Part shown: piece by piece, positions 45,480 through 56,790 of the stretch
Numbering within the stretch: position 1 is the first letter of the stretch
Layout: each line of letters opens with the position of its first letter
Assembly: GCA_030620095.1 (NCBI GenBank)
Contig: JAUTXW010000943.1
Coordinates: forward strand, 37,297-101,296
Direction of reading: 5' to 3'
Length of the DNA stretch: 64,000 nucleotides
DNA from: Kuschelorhynchus macadamiae
Lineage: Eukaryota; Arthropoda; Insecta; Coleoptera; Curculionidae
The notes under the pieces: model-generated
What the model was told of the DNA's origin: nothing
The model's input: only the letters and a program-made list of their open reading frames with translations
Databases searched by the model: none
Program-made: the position numbers and the translations under genes

Positions 45480-46070
45480 AACCAGAAAAACTACTAACTT
45501 GATACCCTTAACGTAGACTTTAGCACTCACAAATTAAATAACATCGGAATAAAGGAAAAATCCAACTTACTAATGCTCTCATTCCTCACAGAACGGCAAC
45601 TCATTGTAAAAATCGAAAACTGCATATCAACCAACTATCGTGTAAATATCGGAGCAGCACAGGGATCACTACCGGCACCACTGATTATTCTGATATCATA
45701 AATGGCTGACAATTGATATCAGCAAGAAATGCCATAGAAATAGATACAAAAATCAAACAAGCTCTGCAAGATATGAATCGATGGTGTTTTTCAAACCAAT
45801 TAATATTAAATAGTTACAAAAGGTAATAAAACAGAGCCAACGGCTATAGTAGATGGTAACGAGCCGGTAGTCAAATAGTTGGGCTCGTATCTCGATTCAG
45901 GACTCTCGTGGGACCTACAACTTGACCATGTTTCATCAAAAATAAACAAATCCTACTTTGCACTAAATCAAAGTCAAAATATAGCTTTATTATCAAATAC
46001 AAAAAGTGTTGACAAAGCCATCAATTATAATAAGTCAAAGCTTAGAAAAAAGTTAGACTAAAGGAAAAAA
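45480..46070 (+). pseudogene. Jockey-like RT fragment
   Basis: Broken frames read 'LNNIGIKEKSNLLMLSFL', 'VNIGAAQGSLPAPLI' (about 45640-45685; family 'V..GVPQGS.LGP.LF') and 'GSYLDSGLSWDLQLDHV' (45879-45930; the post-palm 'FLG...D..L.W..H' box). The catalytic ADD was not located. Stops are frequent. It is a 5'- and 3'-truncated remnant next to the (AT)n tract. Confidence 0.6.
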
Positions 46071-46136
46071 AGAAACATACTTAACATTAGAGAAAGATTA
46101 CATTTGTGCAAGGTCCTGTTTAAAACTATATAAGCA

Positions 46137-46140
46137 ACTG

Positions 46141-46193
<53 letters not shown>

Positions 46194-46222
46194 AACATAC
46201 ATACATATATACATATACATAG
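46137..46222. repeat. (AT)n/(ATAC)n microsatellite
   Basis: AT dinucleotides to about 46191, then ACAT/ATAC tetranucleotides. It lies at the 3' end of the minus-strand retrotransposon on its right and may derive from its tail. Confidence 0.9.
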
Positions 46223-46324
46223 GCATACATATAATACAATTTACAAATTCAAGCAACACAAATATATCATATTCATATATACATAAAAAGAAAAACTTAC
46301 ATATTTGTAACAATATAATTAGAC

Positions 46325-49073
46325 CTAGTCCAATCTCTCAGCATAATATTCATCAAGGCTGTAATATGCCTTCTGAACTAATAACTTTTTTGTTTTCTTC
46401 TTAAATTTAATAAAGCATGACTCGTTTTTAAGGTCATTAGAAAGATGGTTAAACAATTTTTTACCACCATACACAAAAGAATTTCTAAATTGCTCAATTC
46501 TTGGCAGTGGTAATGTTAGCATATAAATTTGGCGAGGGTTATAAACCTGAGTATGTTGATCCAGTTCATGTCTGAATTTTTGGTAGATTAAACATGTAAT
46601 TTCTAAAATGTAAATATAACATAAGGTTAACACCGAATACCTGACAAATAGTGGACGACATGTATCACCCAACCCTGCTCGACACATATATCTAAAAGCT
46701 CTTTTTTGTAGCACAAAAAGTGACTTAAACATATAATTTAAGCACCCTCCCCAGAAACAAATGCCATATCTCAAGTGTGATTCAATCAAGGCAAAATAAG
46801 CATTTCTAGAAATAGAGATACCTGAGCTATTAGCAAAACAAATATTATCTATCTCACACTTAAAATTTAAGATTTTCGTTTTAGATATATTAAATAACAG
46901 CATGTTAGAATCACACCACTCTTTTATTTTAATTAAATCAGCAGAAACATTAAATTTCAGTCTCGCAACATCTGTATCGTACCAAAGAATGGTAGTGTCG
47001 TAGGCAAAGATAGTAAATCTACCCTAAATTGGAAGATGGGGAAGGTCATTTATATAAAGTAAAAAGCGCAGGGGACCAAGCACAGAACCCTGTGGTACAC
47101 CCGCACTGATGGCCAGTTCATTTGAGTTTTTGCTGTTGACAGAGACAGACTGAACACGGCTCATCAGATAGGAACATAGCCACTCCAAAGAGGAGCCTCT
47201 GAATCCATACATCTCCAGCTTCAAAAGCAGTGTCTGGTGATCCACACAATCAAATGCTTTTGATAGATCACAAAACACTGCCGTTGCCACCTCACCAGAG
47301 TTTAGATAGACATATACATGCTCCAAGAAACCGAAAACGACATCGTCCGTACTTTTCCCCGCTTGAAACCCGTATTGCTGTGAACTCAGGAGGCTGTACC
47401 TTTGTAAAAAGGAAACCATCCTTACCTTCACGAGTTTCTCTAGCAATTTCGCTAGTGTAGATAACAGGGCGACAGGTCGAAAATTAGGATTGTCATGATC
47501 ACCCCCCTAAAAAGAGGAACTGTCCTTTTGAGGCATGGAGCAAAAATCCCCCTACAAAAGGAATCGTTTATGGCCGCTGCCAGGACATTCAATACATTAA
47601 TTGGGAGCACTTGAAATATTTTCTGAGACAGCTTGTCCCAGACCGAAGAATTAAAATTTTTGATTTGGCTAAACAAACTCCTAACCTCCACAGTACTTGT
47701 GGGCATGAAATAAAATGATTCAGGAACTGACACATGGGTTAGGTAAGTTTTAGGATCTCGAACCTGTGTTAAGTTTTGAGACAAACTGCCAGCTATACTA
47801 CAGTAAAAGCAGTTTAATTCATCAGCACTCAAACTACTGTGGACAGGAGTTATGTTCTGTTTGCCTCTCAAATCATTGACAATTTTTCACGTTTCTTTTG
47901 ATTTATTAGAAGATTTTGTAATTCGATATCTAAAATATTTCTTTTTTGCAAGTTTATAGTGTTCTTTTGTTGAGTTCATCTCCAGGGTGAATTCGGAACA
48001 TGATGATTAAAAAAATAATAAGACCAAATCTTCACAAAAATGCATTTATTAAGGCTCGACGCGTTTCGGTTAAACAACCATTTTCAAGAGCATGTAAATA
48101 TATCACATTAACACAGGATAAACATTACATCAACACATAAAGGACCAACGTTTAAAACATCCACATACATAAAAACTAATTATAATTGAATGAACTGTTT
48201 ACAGTTCATCTTTCAGTAGATTATAATTAGTTTTTAATGTATATAGGTGTTTTAAACGTTGGTCTTTTATGTGTTGATGTAATGTTTATCCTGTGTCAAC
48301 GTGATATATTTACATGCTCTTGAAAATGGTTGTTTAACCGAAACGCGTCGAGCCTAAACAAATACATTTTTGTGAAGATTTGGTTTTATCATTTTTTTAA
48401 TCATTATAGTGTTCTACTATATTCTACGATAGGTATTAAAATAATTTAAAAAGTTTATATTATTATTTGCATATTTCCTAATGTAGTGTAAAGAGCGAGT
48501 ATTTTTACCTGATATACTTTACCTATTATATATATATACCCTTTAGTATACTAAGGTTTTCGCCTCTTTTTTTTTAATATTGACGATACAAAAAATTTTG
48601 TTAAATACACTTGTTAATACAGAATGAAACGCTTGTAAGAGGTCGTCAGTGCCGATAACATTATTCCAGTTTGTCCATTCACATAATTTTACAAGTTTGT
48701 TATAATTTCTCTTGGTAAACAATCTACCACGTCTAACACTAGACCTAACAGCCTTACTACTATTCTTAATAGGAAAAGAACAAAGGACTGCTTCATGATC
48801 AGATAATCTGGCATTAAGCACTGAACATTGTAATAGGGGGCTTTCACAATTTGAACATATGTAATTCAATAAGGATGCAGAAAGAGAGGAAAATCTAGTT
48901 GGTGGATCGATGTGCATAACCAAATTAAATGAATTAAAAAGATTTAATAAAAGTTGAGTATTTCTGTCATCCTTGTTAAAAAAATTTATGTTTAGATCAC
49001 CAGCTAACACCACTGTAGCATTAAGTGGTATCTCACTTAATAGAAGTTCTAGTTTTCTAAGTCTGTGTTAAGA
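46325..49073 (-). pseudogene. Jockey-like ORF2, minus strand, interrupted by fold-back insert
   Basis: Read leftward: the endonuclease part starts inside the domain ('VVLAGDLNINFFNKDDR', 49013-48960), followed by 'RLSDHEAVLCSF' (48810-48775). A linker frame, interrupted by the insert at 47966-48404, continues at 47871-47452 ('ADELNCFYCSIAGSLSQN'). RT follows at 47446-47024 with 'QYGFQAGKSTDD', 'DLSKAFDCVDHQTLL' and 'SAGVPQGSVLGPLRF'. A stop at about 47026 precedes the catalytic box, which reads 'FAYDTTILW' where [YF]ADD is expected. The C-terminal part (46903-46325) is open and contains 'ESHLRYGICFWGG'. The 5' end stops at the start of another element near 49075. Confidence 0.8.
47955..48415. 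mobile_element. 439-bp fold-back element with 11-bp target duplication
   Basis: The insert spans 47966-48404 and is flanked by TATAGTGTTCT on both sides (47955-47965 and 48405-48415). Its two arms (about 48001-48195 and 48210-48402) are inverse copies of each other around a short centre. Each arm holds GGTTGTTTAACC-GAAACGCGTCGAGCC, a stem II plus GAAAC box like that of PLE hammerhead terminal repeats, preceded by TTGAAAAT instead of the canonical CUGANGA. It interrupts the ORF2 linker of the surrounding Jockey copy and is therefore younger. I read it as two head-to-head PLE terminal repeats; a MITE is the alternative. Confidence 0.75.
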
Positions 49074-49079
49074 GTTCTT

Positions 49080-50010
49080 GTTTATAATTTACATCGCGTC
49101 ACCGCGTGTGTTTACCTTTTGTTTTGGCGGACAAATTTCATAAAAGAAAAGTTTGAAAAGGCAAAAAGTGTTTGAAAACAGTTAAATAAAGGAGACTACC
49201 TAAGATCAGAGGTTTATAACAAATAAACCCCAAATAAACTACCCAAAATAAGCCAAATAAATTTGATTATTTTTGTCATTCAACCACAAAATGACCGGCA
49301 CCTGTTTTGAGTGCAAGAAAATCTGCATTTTTAACGAAAGCAAAACGGATCTCTTTAGATACCCTTGCGACTTCTGTCGACGCGTCTTCTGTAAAGTATG
49401 CATGAAAATCTCAGCAACAGAACTGTTGTACAGTACTGTACTTGTTACGCGAATTCTGCCATTCTTATGTGGGGATTGCCTGGAGTGCATTAAAAAGCAG
49501 TGAAAGTATTCACATCTGATAGAGAATACTTAAAAAGTAGTATAACTAAGCTTAAAAAAGAGATAAACTAAATAAAAACAAACCAAAAAGAGATGGGAGC
49601 TAGTTCAGTAGGTGTTGAACCAACTATCTGCAAACTACAAGTGGAGGAGGTAAAAGGATTCTATTGAAAACCGGCGCTATGACAAAAAAGCTGTTGAGAA
49701 TATTCTAGCCCAAATAGGAGAAACCCTGCCGAACAATGCTCAGGTAGTTAGAGTGGGAAAATATAACCCAGGCAAACGCAGACCTATACAAATTATACTA
49801 ACTACAAAGCAAGAAGCACTACAAATCTTAAAAAAGAAGGAAATCCTAGATCACGCAAAAACAGGGATCTACATGAAGAGTGATCAAACTCCATCACAAA
49901 GGGAATACCTAAAAAGCTAATGGAGATAAAGACCTAAAAGTTAAGTACATCAGAGGCATTTCTAAAATAATCAAGGTTAACACTTCACCACAAAATGACA
50001 ATGAGTAGAA
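49080..50010 (+). pseudogene. CR1-like element 5' end and ORF1
   Basis: After a GC-richer leader (49080-49290), an ATG at 49291 opens a Cys-rich finger ('CFECKKICIF', 'YPCDFCRRVFCKVC', then 'LCGDCLEC'), a PHD/FYVE-like arrangement. After stops, a region with 'AQVVRVGKYNPGKRRPIQII' and 'DQTPSQREYLKS' (49740-49920) follows, the C-terminal RNA-binding region of CR1/Jockey-type ORF1. It is broken by several stops. Confidence 0.65.
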
Positions 50011-52305
50011 TGGCGATTGTACAAAAAACTAGAGCTCATGGAGGATATTGAAGTTTCATTCTGGTACCCAAATGCAGTATCAATAATAAACAAGTTAGAC
50101 GAATGGAAGCTGAGCATTGCCAAATATAAACTAACTTTTGTGATCATAACTGAAACATGGGTAAAAGAGTCTATAGAAGACGGTGTAATAAATATCCATG
50201 GCTATAGCATATTCCGTAATGATAGAACTGATTGGACTGGTCGTGGAGTATGAATTTTGATCAAAGCCAAAGAAAAAAGGTCAACAGATAAGCTTATTTA
50301 TTATAAATAAATACAAACATCATAGACTCAGAATGGGTGGAAGCACAAATCAACAGCACTAAAATCCAGCTTATATAGGCCCGGATACCGGACACCCGAA
50401 CAAAACAACACCATGGGAAATGAACTAAGAAGAGCCTTTATGACAAATACAACAACTTATGTGTTAGAATACTTTAACTATCCTCAGGTGGACAGCTTGA
50501 CACTCAGCACACAAGGGACTGGATTTGTATAGAGAGATTAAAACTGTTCAAACCATAACTTTTCACACAAGAATCAGAAATGAAGAGCAGTCACTGCTAG
50601 ACCTCCCTCTAACTAACAATGGAAAATCTATGTACTGCATTGAAAGTAATCCCCCACCGGGAATGAATGATCACATTATAATAACTGCAAAAACTCAAAT
50701 TAACTTTTCCAAGAAACTGACCAAAAAAATACAGAAGATTCTTTTGGACTGCAGACTATAATGCAATAAATAATTTTCTCAGCCAGCACAACTAAGAGGC
50801 AGCTCCAGAGCAGAAATATATGAAATATGCAGAGGTCATGAATGAAGCAATAAACACCTATGTGTCAGTTAAGACAGTTAAACAAAATCCTGTAAAACCC
50901 TGGATCAGCAAGCACTTATTTACAGAAATAGAGAAGCGCAAACTTTGGGACAAATATAGACGTAGTAAAACATCTGAAGACTACAGGAAATATCAAACTC
51001 AAAATAATAAAGTAAAAGCAAAAATAAATACATCGAGAAGAAATTACGAAAATGGAATCATAACATCAAAGTCACAAAAGCAGGTTTACAAATACATTAG
51101 CCAAAAGCTCTCCAGTAAGGTCACCAGCATAACACTTGTGGATGAATCAACTGGAAACAAAATTCTGGACAGCAGAGAGATTGCAGAGGTATTTGTGGGA
51201 AGATTTGAGTCTATATATACATCGAAACCTGAGGATGAACAACTGCCATCCTTATCGATGGTACCAAGGGTACATGCATCAATAAACACCATACATTTCA
51301 CACAAGAAGCCATGAGCCATTAAGTCTGAAAAATGAGTCTAGCCCTGGACCACACAACATCCTCCCAACTTTTTTTGAAAAACTGCCTAAACACCACTAT
51401 TGAACCACTAACTGATGCACTTAATTCCCTTATTAAAACTGAATTATTACCCGCCATATGGAAACATGCCATTGTTACACCTATCTACAAAAAGGGAAAC
51501 AAATGTATGGCAGAAAACTACCTCAGCCTCATATGCCACTTGAATGCATGGAAAAGGTAATAACCAAAGAGCTAACCACTTTTCTAATGACCCCCAATGC
51601 AACATGAATTTGTTCCTGGTAGATCAACAACCACCAACCTGCTAGAATGTCTCAACGGCTGGACAAATGAATTCGATGAGGGCAACCCTATAGATATAAT
51701 CTATCTGGACTTACTAAAGCTAGAGCACTATGGCATAGGTGGTAAACTTTTAAACCTAATAAAGTGCTTTCTTACTAGACAGAGTTTTCAGACAAGAATA
51801 AACGGGTCTGTATCCAAGGCGCACAGAGTGTTAAGTGACGTCGCACAGGGATCTGTGCTGGGTCCGCTTCTTTTTATATTGGGCATCAGTGATCTTCCCA
51901 CAAACATCAGGTCAAGCATATCCCACTTCACAGATGACACAAAACTATATGCTAATCCACTAACCAGCGCCAACGATCCTCAGGAGGATCTTTCGGAAAT
52001 TGAAAAATGGACAGTGTGTGAAAATGTGTGTGTCAGAAGTCATTTAAAGACCACTCAGTGGATATGATCCAGATTCTGTACAAGACATATATAAGACCTA
52101 AACTGGAATTTGCCCACTCAGTATGGAACCCCTATTTTGTTGGAGACATTGAGACCCTAGAGAGAGTGCAACACAGTCACTAAAATGCCCTTTGAACTAC
52201 GAGACCTGCCATATGTGGACAGACTAAAAGTATTTGACCTGACTACACTTAGAGAAAGAAGATGTAGAGGAGACCTCATTGAAGCATACAAAATACTCAC
52301 AAACA
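50011..52305 (+). pseudogene. CR1-like ORF2, internally deleted
   Basis: The endonuclease starts at about 50040 ('WYPNAVSIINKLDEWKL', 'VIITETWVKES', 'GYSIFRNDRTD'). The linker at 50820-51323 is open ('VKPWISKHLFTEIEKRKLWD'). RT fingers: 'AIVTPIYKKGNKCMAENY' (51470-51525) and 'EFVPGRSTTTNLL'. The palm A region is cut: 'IIYLDLL' joins directly to 'LEHYGIGGKLL', so the second half of motif A is deleted. Then 'AQGSVLGPLLF' (51846-51880) and 'HFTDDTKLY' (51928-51955, catalytic Ala replaced by Thr but both Asp kept). The C-terminal part has 'YIRPKLEFAHSVWNPYF' and, after a shift, 'LRERRCRGDLIEAYKIL' (52245-52297), typical of the CR1 clade. Confidence 0.75.
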
Positions 52306-52309
52306 TATA

Positions 52310-53560
52310 GATCAACTAGTAAAATTGTGGTACTAATTCAAGATGGCCTCAGGTTTTACGCATCTTTATGTTTTAGCGTCCTTAGATGCCAAAAAATATG
52401 TTTTATCAATTCCGATGGCCCGTCTGTGGGTCTGTCAGTTCGCGGCATAGCTTAAACACTACTTACCCGATTGACCTCAAATTCTTATCAAAAATTAGGG
52501 CCCATATGGGGATGACCTGGTAATATTTTGGTAAATATCCAAAATGGCGACCTAGTAAAATGTTAAAAAAAATATTATTAAAAAACTACTTAGTTAAAGT
52601 ATTATGTTGGAATCAACTGGTAAAATTTGGGTACGAATCCAGGATGGCGGAACAATATGGCGGCTTAATAAAATATTTAAAAATTCAGCCTGAAAAACTA
52701 CTCAATGGATTGATTTCAAATTGTTTGCCATAGGTAATTGTGATATAGGGGTCAACTAGTAAAATTGTGGTAATAATTCAAGATGGCGGATCAAAATGGC
52801 GGCCAAATATAATGTTCGTAATCGTGATAAAAATCACCCTCTCAAGTTTTACATATCTTCACGTTTTAGCGTCCCTAGGTGCCAAAAAATATGTTTTATC
52901 AATTCCGTCGGCCCGTCAGTCTGTCATTTCGCGAGATAGCTTAAGTACTGTACTACCTGAATGAGAGTGGTGTATTATTTGGGGTTAAGATCCAGTAAAA
53001 AAAACAAGTCATTTTTGTAATTGTCGACGTTTCGCGACTTAATTGTTGCATCCTCAGGACACATAGATCCTATATCCTGCATGAAACCCATATTATTAGT
53101 CTTTACGTATTACGTTTGTCCGCAGATATTAAAGATATTAGGATCCAGTAAAAAAAACAAATGTCTTTTGTTTAAATTGTCCACGTTTCGAAACTTTAGT
53201 AATGCATTCTCAGGACACATATAGATTTTATATCCTGCATGAAACCCATATTATCAATCTTTACCTATTCCGTTGGTTCGCAGATATTAAGTTTCTAAAT
53301 GGTTTTTGTTAACGATCTTCTTGTTGTTAGAGTGGTGTATTATTTGGGGTTAGGAAATATCTGCGGACCAATTCAACATGACAGCAAAATGGCGGTACGT
53401 GTCAATGTAAAAACTTCTTATTTTAAATTATGCCCAAATGTCAAGTGTGGCATAGGTAGAAAGAAAATGATAAAATATTGGTTGGAATCCAATATGATGA
53501 AACAAAATTGCGCCCAATAAAAATGAAGATAGTATATGTAACACATATACTGTGACTATG
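52310..53560 (+). repeat. ATGGCGG repeat family, plus orientation, second cluster
   Basis: Two leaders occur ('gcgtccttagatgccaaaa' near 52376 and 'gcgtccctaggtgccaaaa' near 52868, each followed by ATATGTTTTATCAATTCCG and GTCTGTC-type runs). Tandem units with 'tggtaa.at' words near 52517, 52617 and 52756 and 'aagatggcgg' words follow. The second copy is interrupted at 52964-53352 by hammerhead-type repeats, and units resume to 53560. Confidence 0.75.
52964..53352 (-). mobile_element. Tandem PLE-type hammerhead repeats
   Basis: Two units of about 150 bp (52988-53135 and 53138-53290) are aligned head to tail. On the minus strand the first reads CCTGAGGATGCAAC...GTCGC-GAAACGTCGAC, with core CTGAGGA (fits CUGANGA), an imperfect stem II and GAAA. 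The second reads CTGAGAATGC...TTTC-GAAACGTGGAC. A 24-bp direct repeat (AGAGTGGTGTATTATTTGGG...) flanks the pair at 52964-52987 and 53329-53352. Tandem terminal repeats with hammerheads are a PLE hallmark. No coding part is attached. Confidence 0.55.
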
Positions 53561-53785
53561 TACTGAACTAAATTGCTTCACAGTTCACTATTCCTAACAA
53601 ATGAAAAAAAAAATCATAACGAGGGAAGTTCCGGGTAAAGGAAATTTACCGATTTTTTGAGTTTTATAATTCCAATAATATTTTCGGAGGAAGCAGCACT
53701 TTTTATGAAGAGTAACATTTTTAATAAAATGAAAAATAAAAAAGTTTCCATTTGTTAAGAACTTTTCAGGACACACTGTATATCA

Positions 53786-54000
53786 AGTGCTCTCTAGTTG
53801 TATATAAGAACAAAGATTCACAACTAATGCTGAAAATCACGAGTATTAGACAAGAAATCGCAATGACTTCGTCTTTCCAATATACAAGTGCACTTTCTTC
53901 GAAAAATCATATGCTGGAATTTAAATATATAACAAACTGCCAAACAAATTGAAGACAGCCAATACCATCAGACAATTCCGAAGTCATATAATGATATAAT
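53786..54000 (+). pseudogene. Jockey-like ORF2 extreme C-terminus
   Basis: The frame reads 'EIAMTSSFQYTSALSSKNHM', then in a shifted frame a 'NKLPNKLKTANTIRQF'-type tail (53925-53980). This is the usual end of Jockey-type ORF2 ('...FN.LP..I+......F+..L'). Nothing upstream belongs to it. Confidence 0.5.
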
Positions 54001-54539
54001 GGAAAAGACCTTCTACAGTCTGAAGAAGTTTCTAGAGAGACAAGATTGTTAAACATATTAAGAAACTATTTACTAAGAATATTCATTTCTCATGTTTATG
54101 ACGTTAAAATTTAGCATATAAATTGCAGCACTTATTTTTTATATTTTATTATCAAAATTTTATTAACTATTATTTTTGTGACGAAACTTTTGTCAAATAT
54201 TTTGACCTACTGAATGCATAAATATATTATTATTATTGTGTGTTGTATTTACCGTGCAATTGAGCTCGGAGAAAAACCAGCGAAAACACTGTAGTTCTTT
54301 TAGCTTTTGATTAAAAGTGTCCCGCTTTTATCTGGTCTTACCCTTCAAATCCTTCAAATGCAGTAGTAAAGTCTTGTCACACAAACTGACAACATTGGTG
54401 GAGGCTGAAACAGATGCTGATTATTTCTTTTCTTTTAACATTTATATTATTTTAATCTGCCAAGATGCAACGTTAAATGTTGCCAAAATAAAAATATCTT
54501 AAATTACTGGGGCATTAACGGTAGATTTCTAATTATTGG
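54001..54539. other. No recognised feature
   Basis: AT-rich 3' tail of the preceding remnant, then sequence without recognisable content. A 'aacattggtggaggctgaaa' phrase near 54391 vaguely recalls an LTR/primer-site junction but has no supporting LTR. Confidence 0.35.
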
Positions 54540-55370
54540 GCCATTAACAGTAATGCCATCTCTGAAGTCGTTAAACCGGGTGACTATAAAATTCTGTTCT
54601 AATGTTTTTCGAACAATTTTTAATGAAACAAGAAATAAAGATTTATATAATCAAGAAATTGTTAAACTACAGGAAAAACTGGGTGAAAAGGACAAATACA
54701 TACATGTACTGAAACATAATAGACAGGTGTTCTTCAGAAACTGGTGGACTGAATAAAAGAAATATTTCCTTAACCAAAGAAGTTAAGGCACTTAAAAATA
54801 AAGAAGCTAACTTCTAACCTCTATGGAATTATGGACAGAAACAAAAAAGACGTTGGAGACTAAAATTAAGGCTTTGACCAATCTACACAAAAATATGATA
54901 TTAGCGATAAGCTTTCTAGAACAGGAACATTCAGTTCACTGAAGCAAATGCTAGCAGAGGTGTAAGAAAATAATGCCCAGAATGTTGTGCTGAAAAAGAC
55001 CAACTTTTGATTGTGGCTGATCGACTTACAACGGGTATACCATTACTCTTCAAGTAAGGAACTAATAACTCATTCGATATAAACTGTCAATGGCGCTAAG
55101 GTTTATTGCTAAATGATGTTGTAGAAATCTGTATCTTGAGCAGTAGAAGATTCACAGGAAGACACTTCATGTTTCTGTTTCCTGGTTCACTGAATTATGT
55201 GGCTGGAAAGTGTACTGATGAGGGAGAACTGGAATGTCTAATTAAGGAGACTGTAAATACGAGCTTAGTGCTTGACAGATTGTATTTGTGGCATGATAGA
55301 CCTATTTTAAATGAAATAGAGACAAGAGCCTTTTTTAATGGACATAATATGGCTAGGGTAAAATAGTGGT
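54540..55370 (+). pseudogene. Possible retrotransposon ORF1 remnant
   Basis: The frame near 54553-54756 contains a coiled-coil stretch ('EIVKLQEKLGEKDKYIHVL'). A second frame at 55106-55366 contains 'FMFLFPGSLNYV' and 'ALVLDRLYLWHDRPIL'-like sequence. Order and content fit an ORF1 with coiled coil followed by an esterase-like domain, like that at 60872-59839, but no catalytic residue could be confirmed. Alternatively these frames are unrelated. Confidence 0.3.
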
Positions 55371-55569
55371 GCTCAAATTTTTTAACGTTTAATGCTGAGA
55401 CGTCTAACATTTAAACTCAGCAGCAAAAATCTATAACTCTAATCTAGTTCACAATAGCTCGGTAGCGCCTAGGTCTATATATTCATTGGGATTTAAAATT
55501 CATGAAACATATCACGTTGCTTAATAAAAATTAGCTTCTGACTGCTATGTCATATGAACAGTTTCTAAT

Positions 55570-55775
55570 AATGTGGGTCTGTCTGTAGCCCAAACTGCCT
55601 ATTTTGCACTGAGAGAGCCCTACACTCCATACAGTATTACCTTTTGGGGATGACTGCAGTCTGATAATGTCCCACATTCGATATGGAATTGCCTTTTGGG
55701 GATTACTGTAGTCAACAACTACTATTGCCTGCGTTTGTTTTGAAAAAGAGGACCTTGCACCACCTCTGCAAAGTA
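55570..55775 (+). pseudogene. Jockey-like post-palm fragment with internal duplication
   Basis: Frames read 'TAYFALREPYTPYSITFWG' (family '..yfal.eSh.rYgi..WG'), and about 65 bp later the same segment again in another frame ('HIRYGIAFWG'-type, 55670-55705). A short tandem duplication of this box is therefore present. Otherwise it is truncated on both sides. Confidence 0.5.
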
Positions 55776-56790
55776 GGTATTTATTTATTTATTTATTAAA
55801 AGTAACAACCTACAAATATAAATTTATAATAAGAAAAAATCATTAATGCTACTGTTACTGCTAATAGCTTTTAGTGCACAATGGTATTTAAAATACTGTG
55901 TGTGAAACTAAAAAATAAACAAAAAACAATCTTATAATATGTATTCCTTTTTACCTTAAACAATATGTCTGATTGTATAATTAGATTCAATTAACCATTC
56001 ACTGATTTTATCTTTAACTTTATAGTAAAGTTTTGATCTTATATCTAATGCTAGTTCATTAAAAACCTTTGGATCTAAACAGTAAATATGATTCTGCCAT
56101 ACAGTATGATGAGGCTTTTGCAGGACTACAATGTTTTGAGCAGCATTTCTCGTGTTTATTCCGTGGCTTAAATTCTCTTTCTAATAGTTATTTTTTATCA
56201 TTAATCTAATAACTGACTTAATATAATTTATATACTAGTTCTGTAAAATATATTTTCTTTTTGAAAAGCATTTATAACCCATTTCTGTGCTATTTGTAAT
56301 TTTGCCATCACCGTTTTTCCTGCACCACCCCAAACCACCAATCCATAATTAATAATTGATTCCACCAATGCAAAATAAACCATTTTTAATGATTTTAGAG
56401 GTAATACATTTCTTAGTTCATAGAACTGAAAATTACTTTCCTTATTCTTTCAGTTACAAATTTAACTTGTTCCTTCCAACTAAAAGTTTCGTCAATTATT
56501 ACTCCTAAATATTTTAGGCTAGATTTTCTTTCTATGAATTTGTCAGTGGCAATTATTCTCCAGTCTGTACTTCACCTCATGCATCTGGAGAGTTTCGAAA
56601 CCAGGCAGAGTTCGAGTGGAGAGAGAGAGAATGCCATAAACTCAGTTTTATTAACATTTAAAGAAAGTAGACTGTTATCTAACCATATTTTAAATTTTTG
56701 TAATGCCATCTCGGCTCTCCTCCTCGCTAACTCCCAAGTTTCTCCACTAATTACTATCCCGGTATTCGTCATGGAGTCGACGTCGGACGG
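55776..56790 (-). pseudogene. Jockey-like RT remnant, minus strand
   Basis: Leftward frames start within the catalytic box region ('NTGIVISGETWELARRRAEM', 56752-56693, where the residues after ADDT are kept), then 'WLDNSLLSLNVNKTEFMAFS' (56700-56640), and in a shifted frame 'SSLKYLGVIIDETFSW' (56535-56485). The C-terminal part down to about 55960 is eroded. The 5' portion is replaced by the plus-strand element that begins at 56771. Confidence 0.65.

Noticed and set aside
54340..54440. LTR/primer-binding-site junction ('aacattggtggaggc')
   Set aside because: Resemblance is short and no LTR ends or gag follow.
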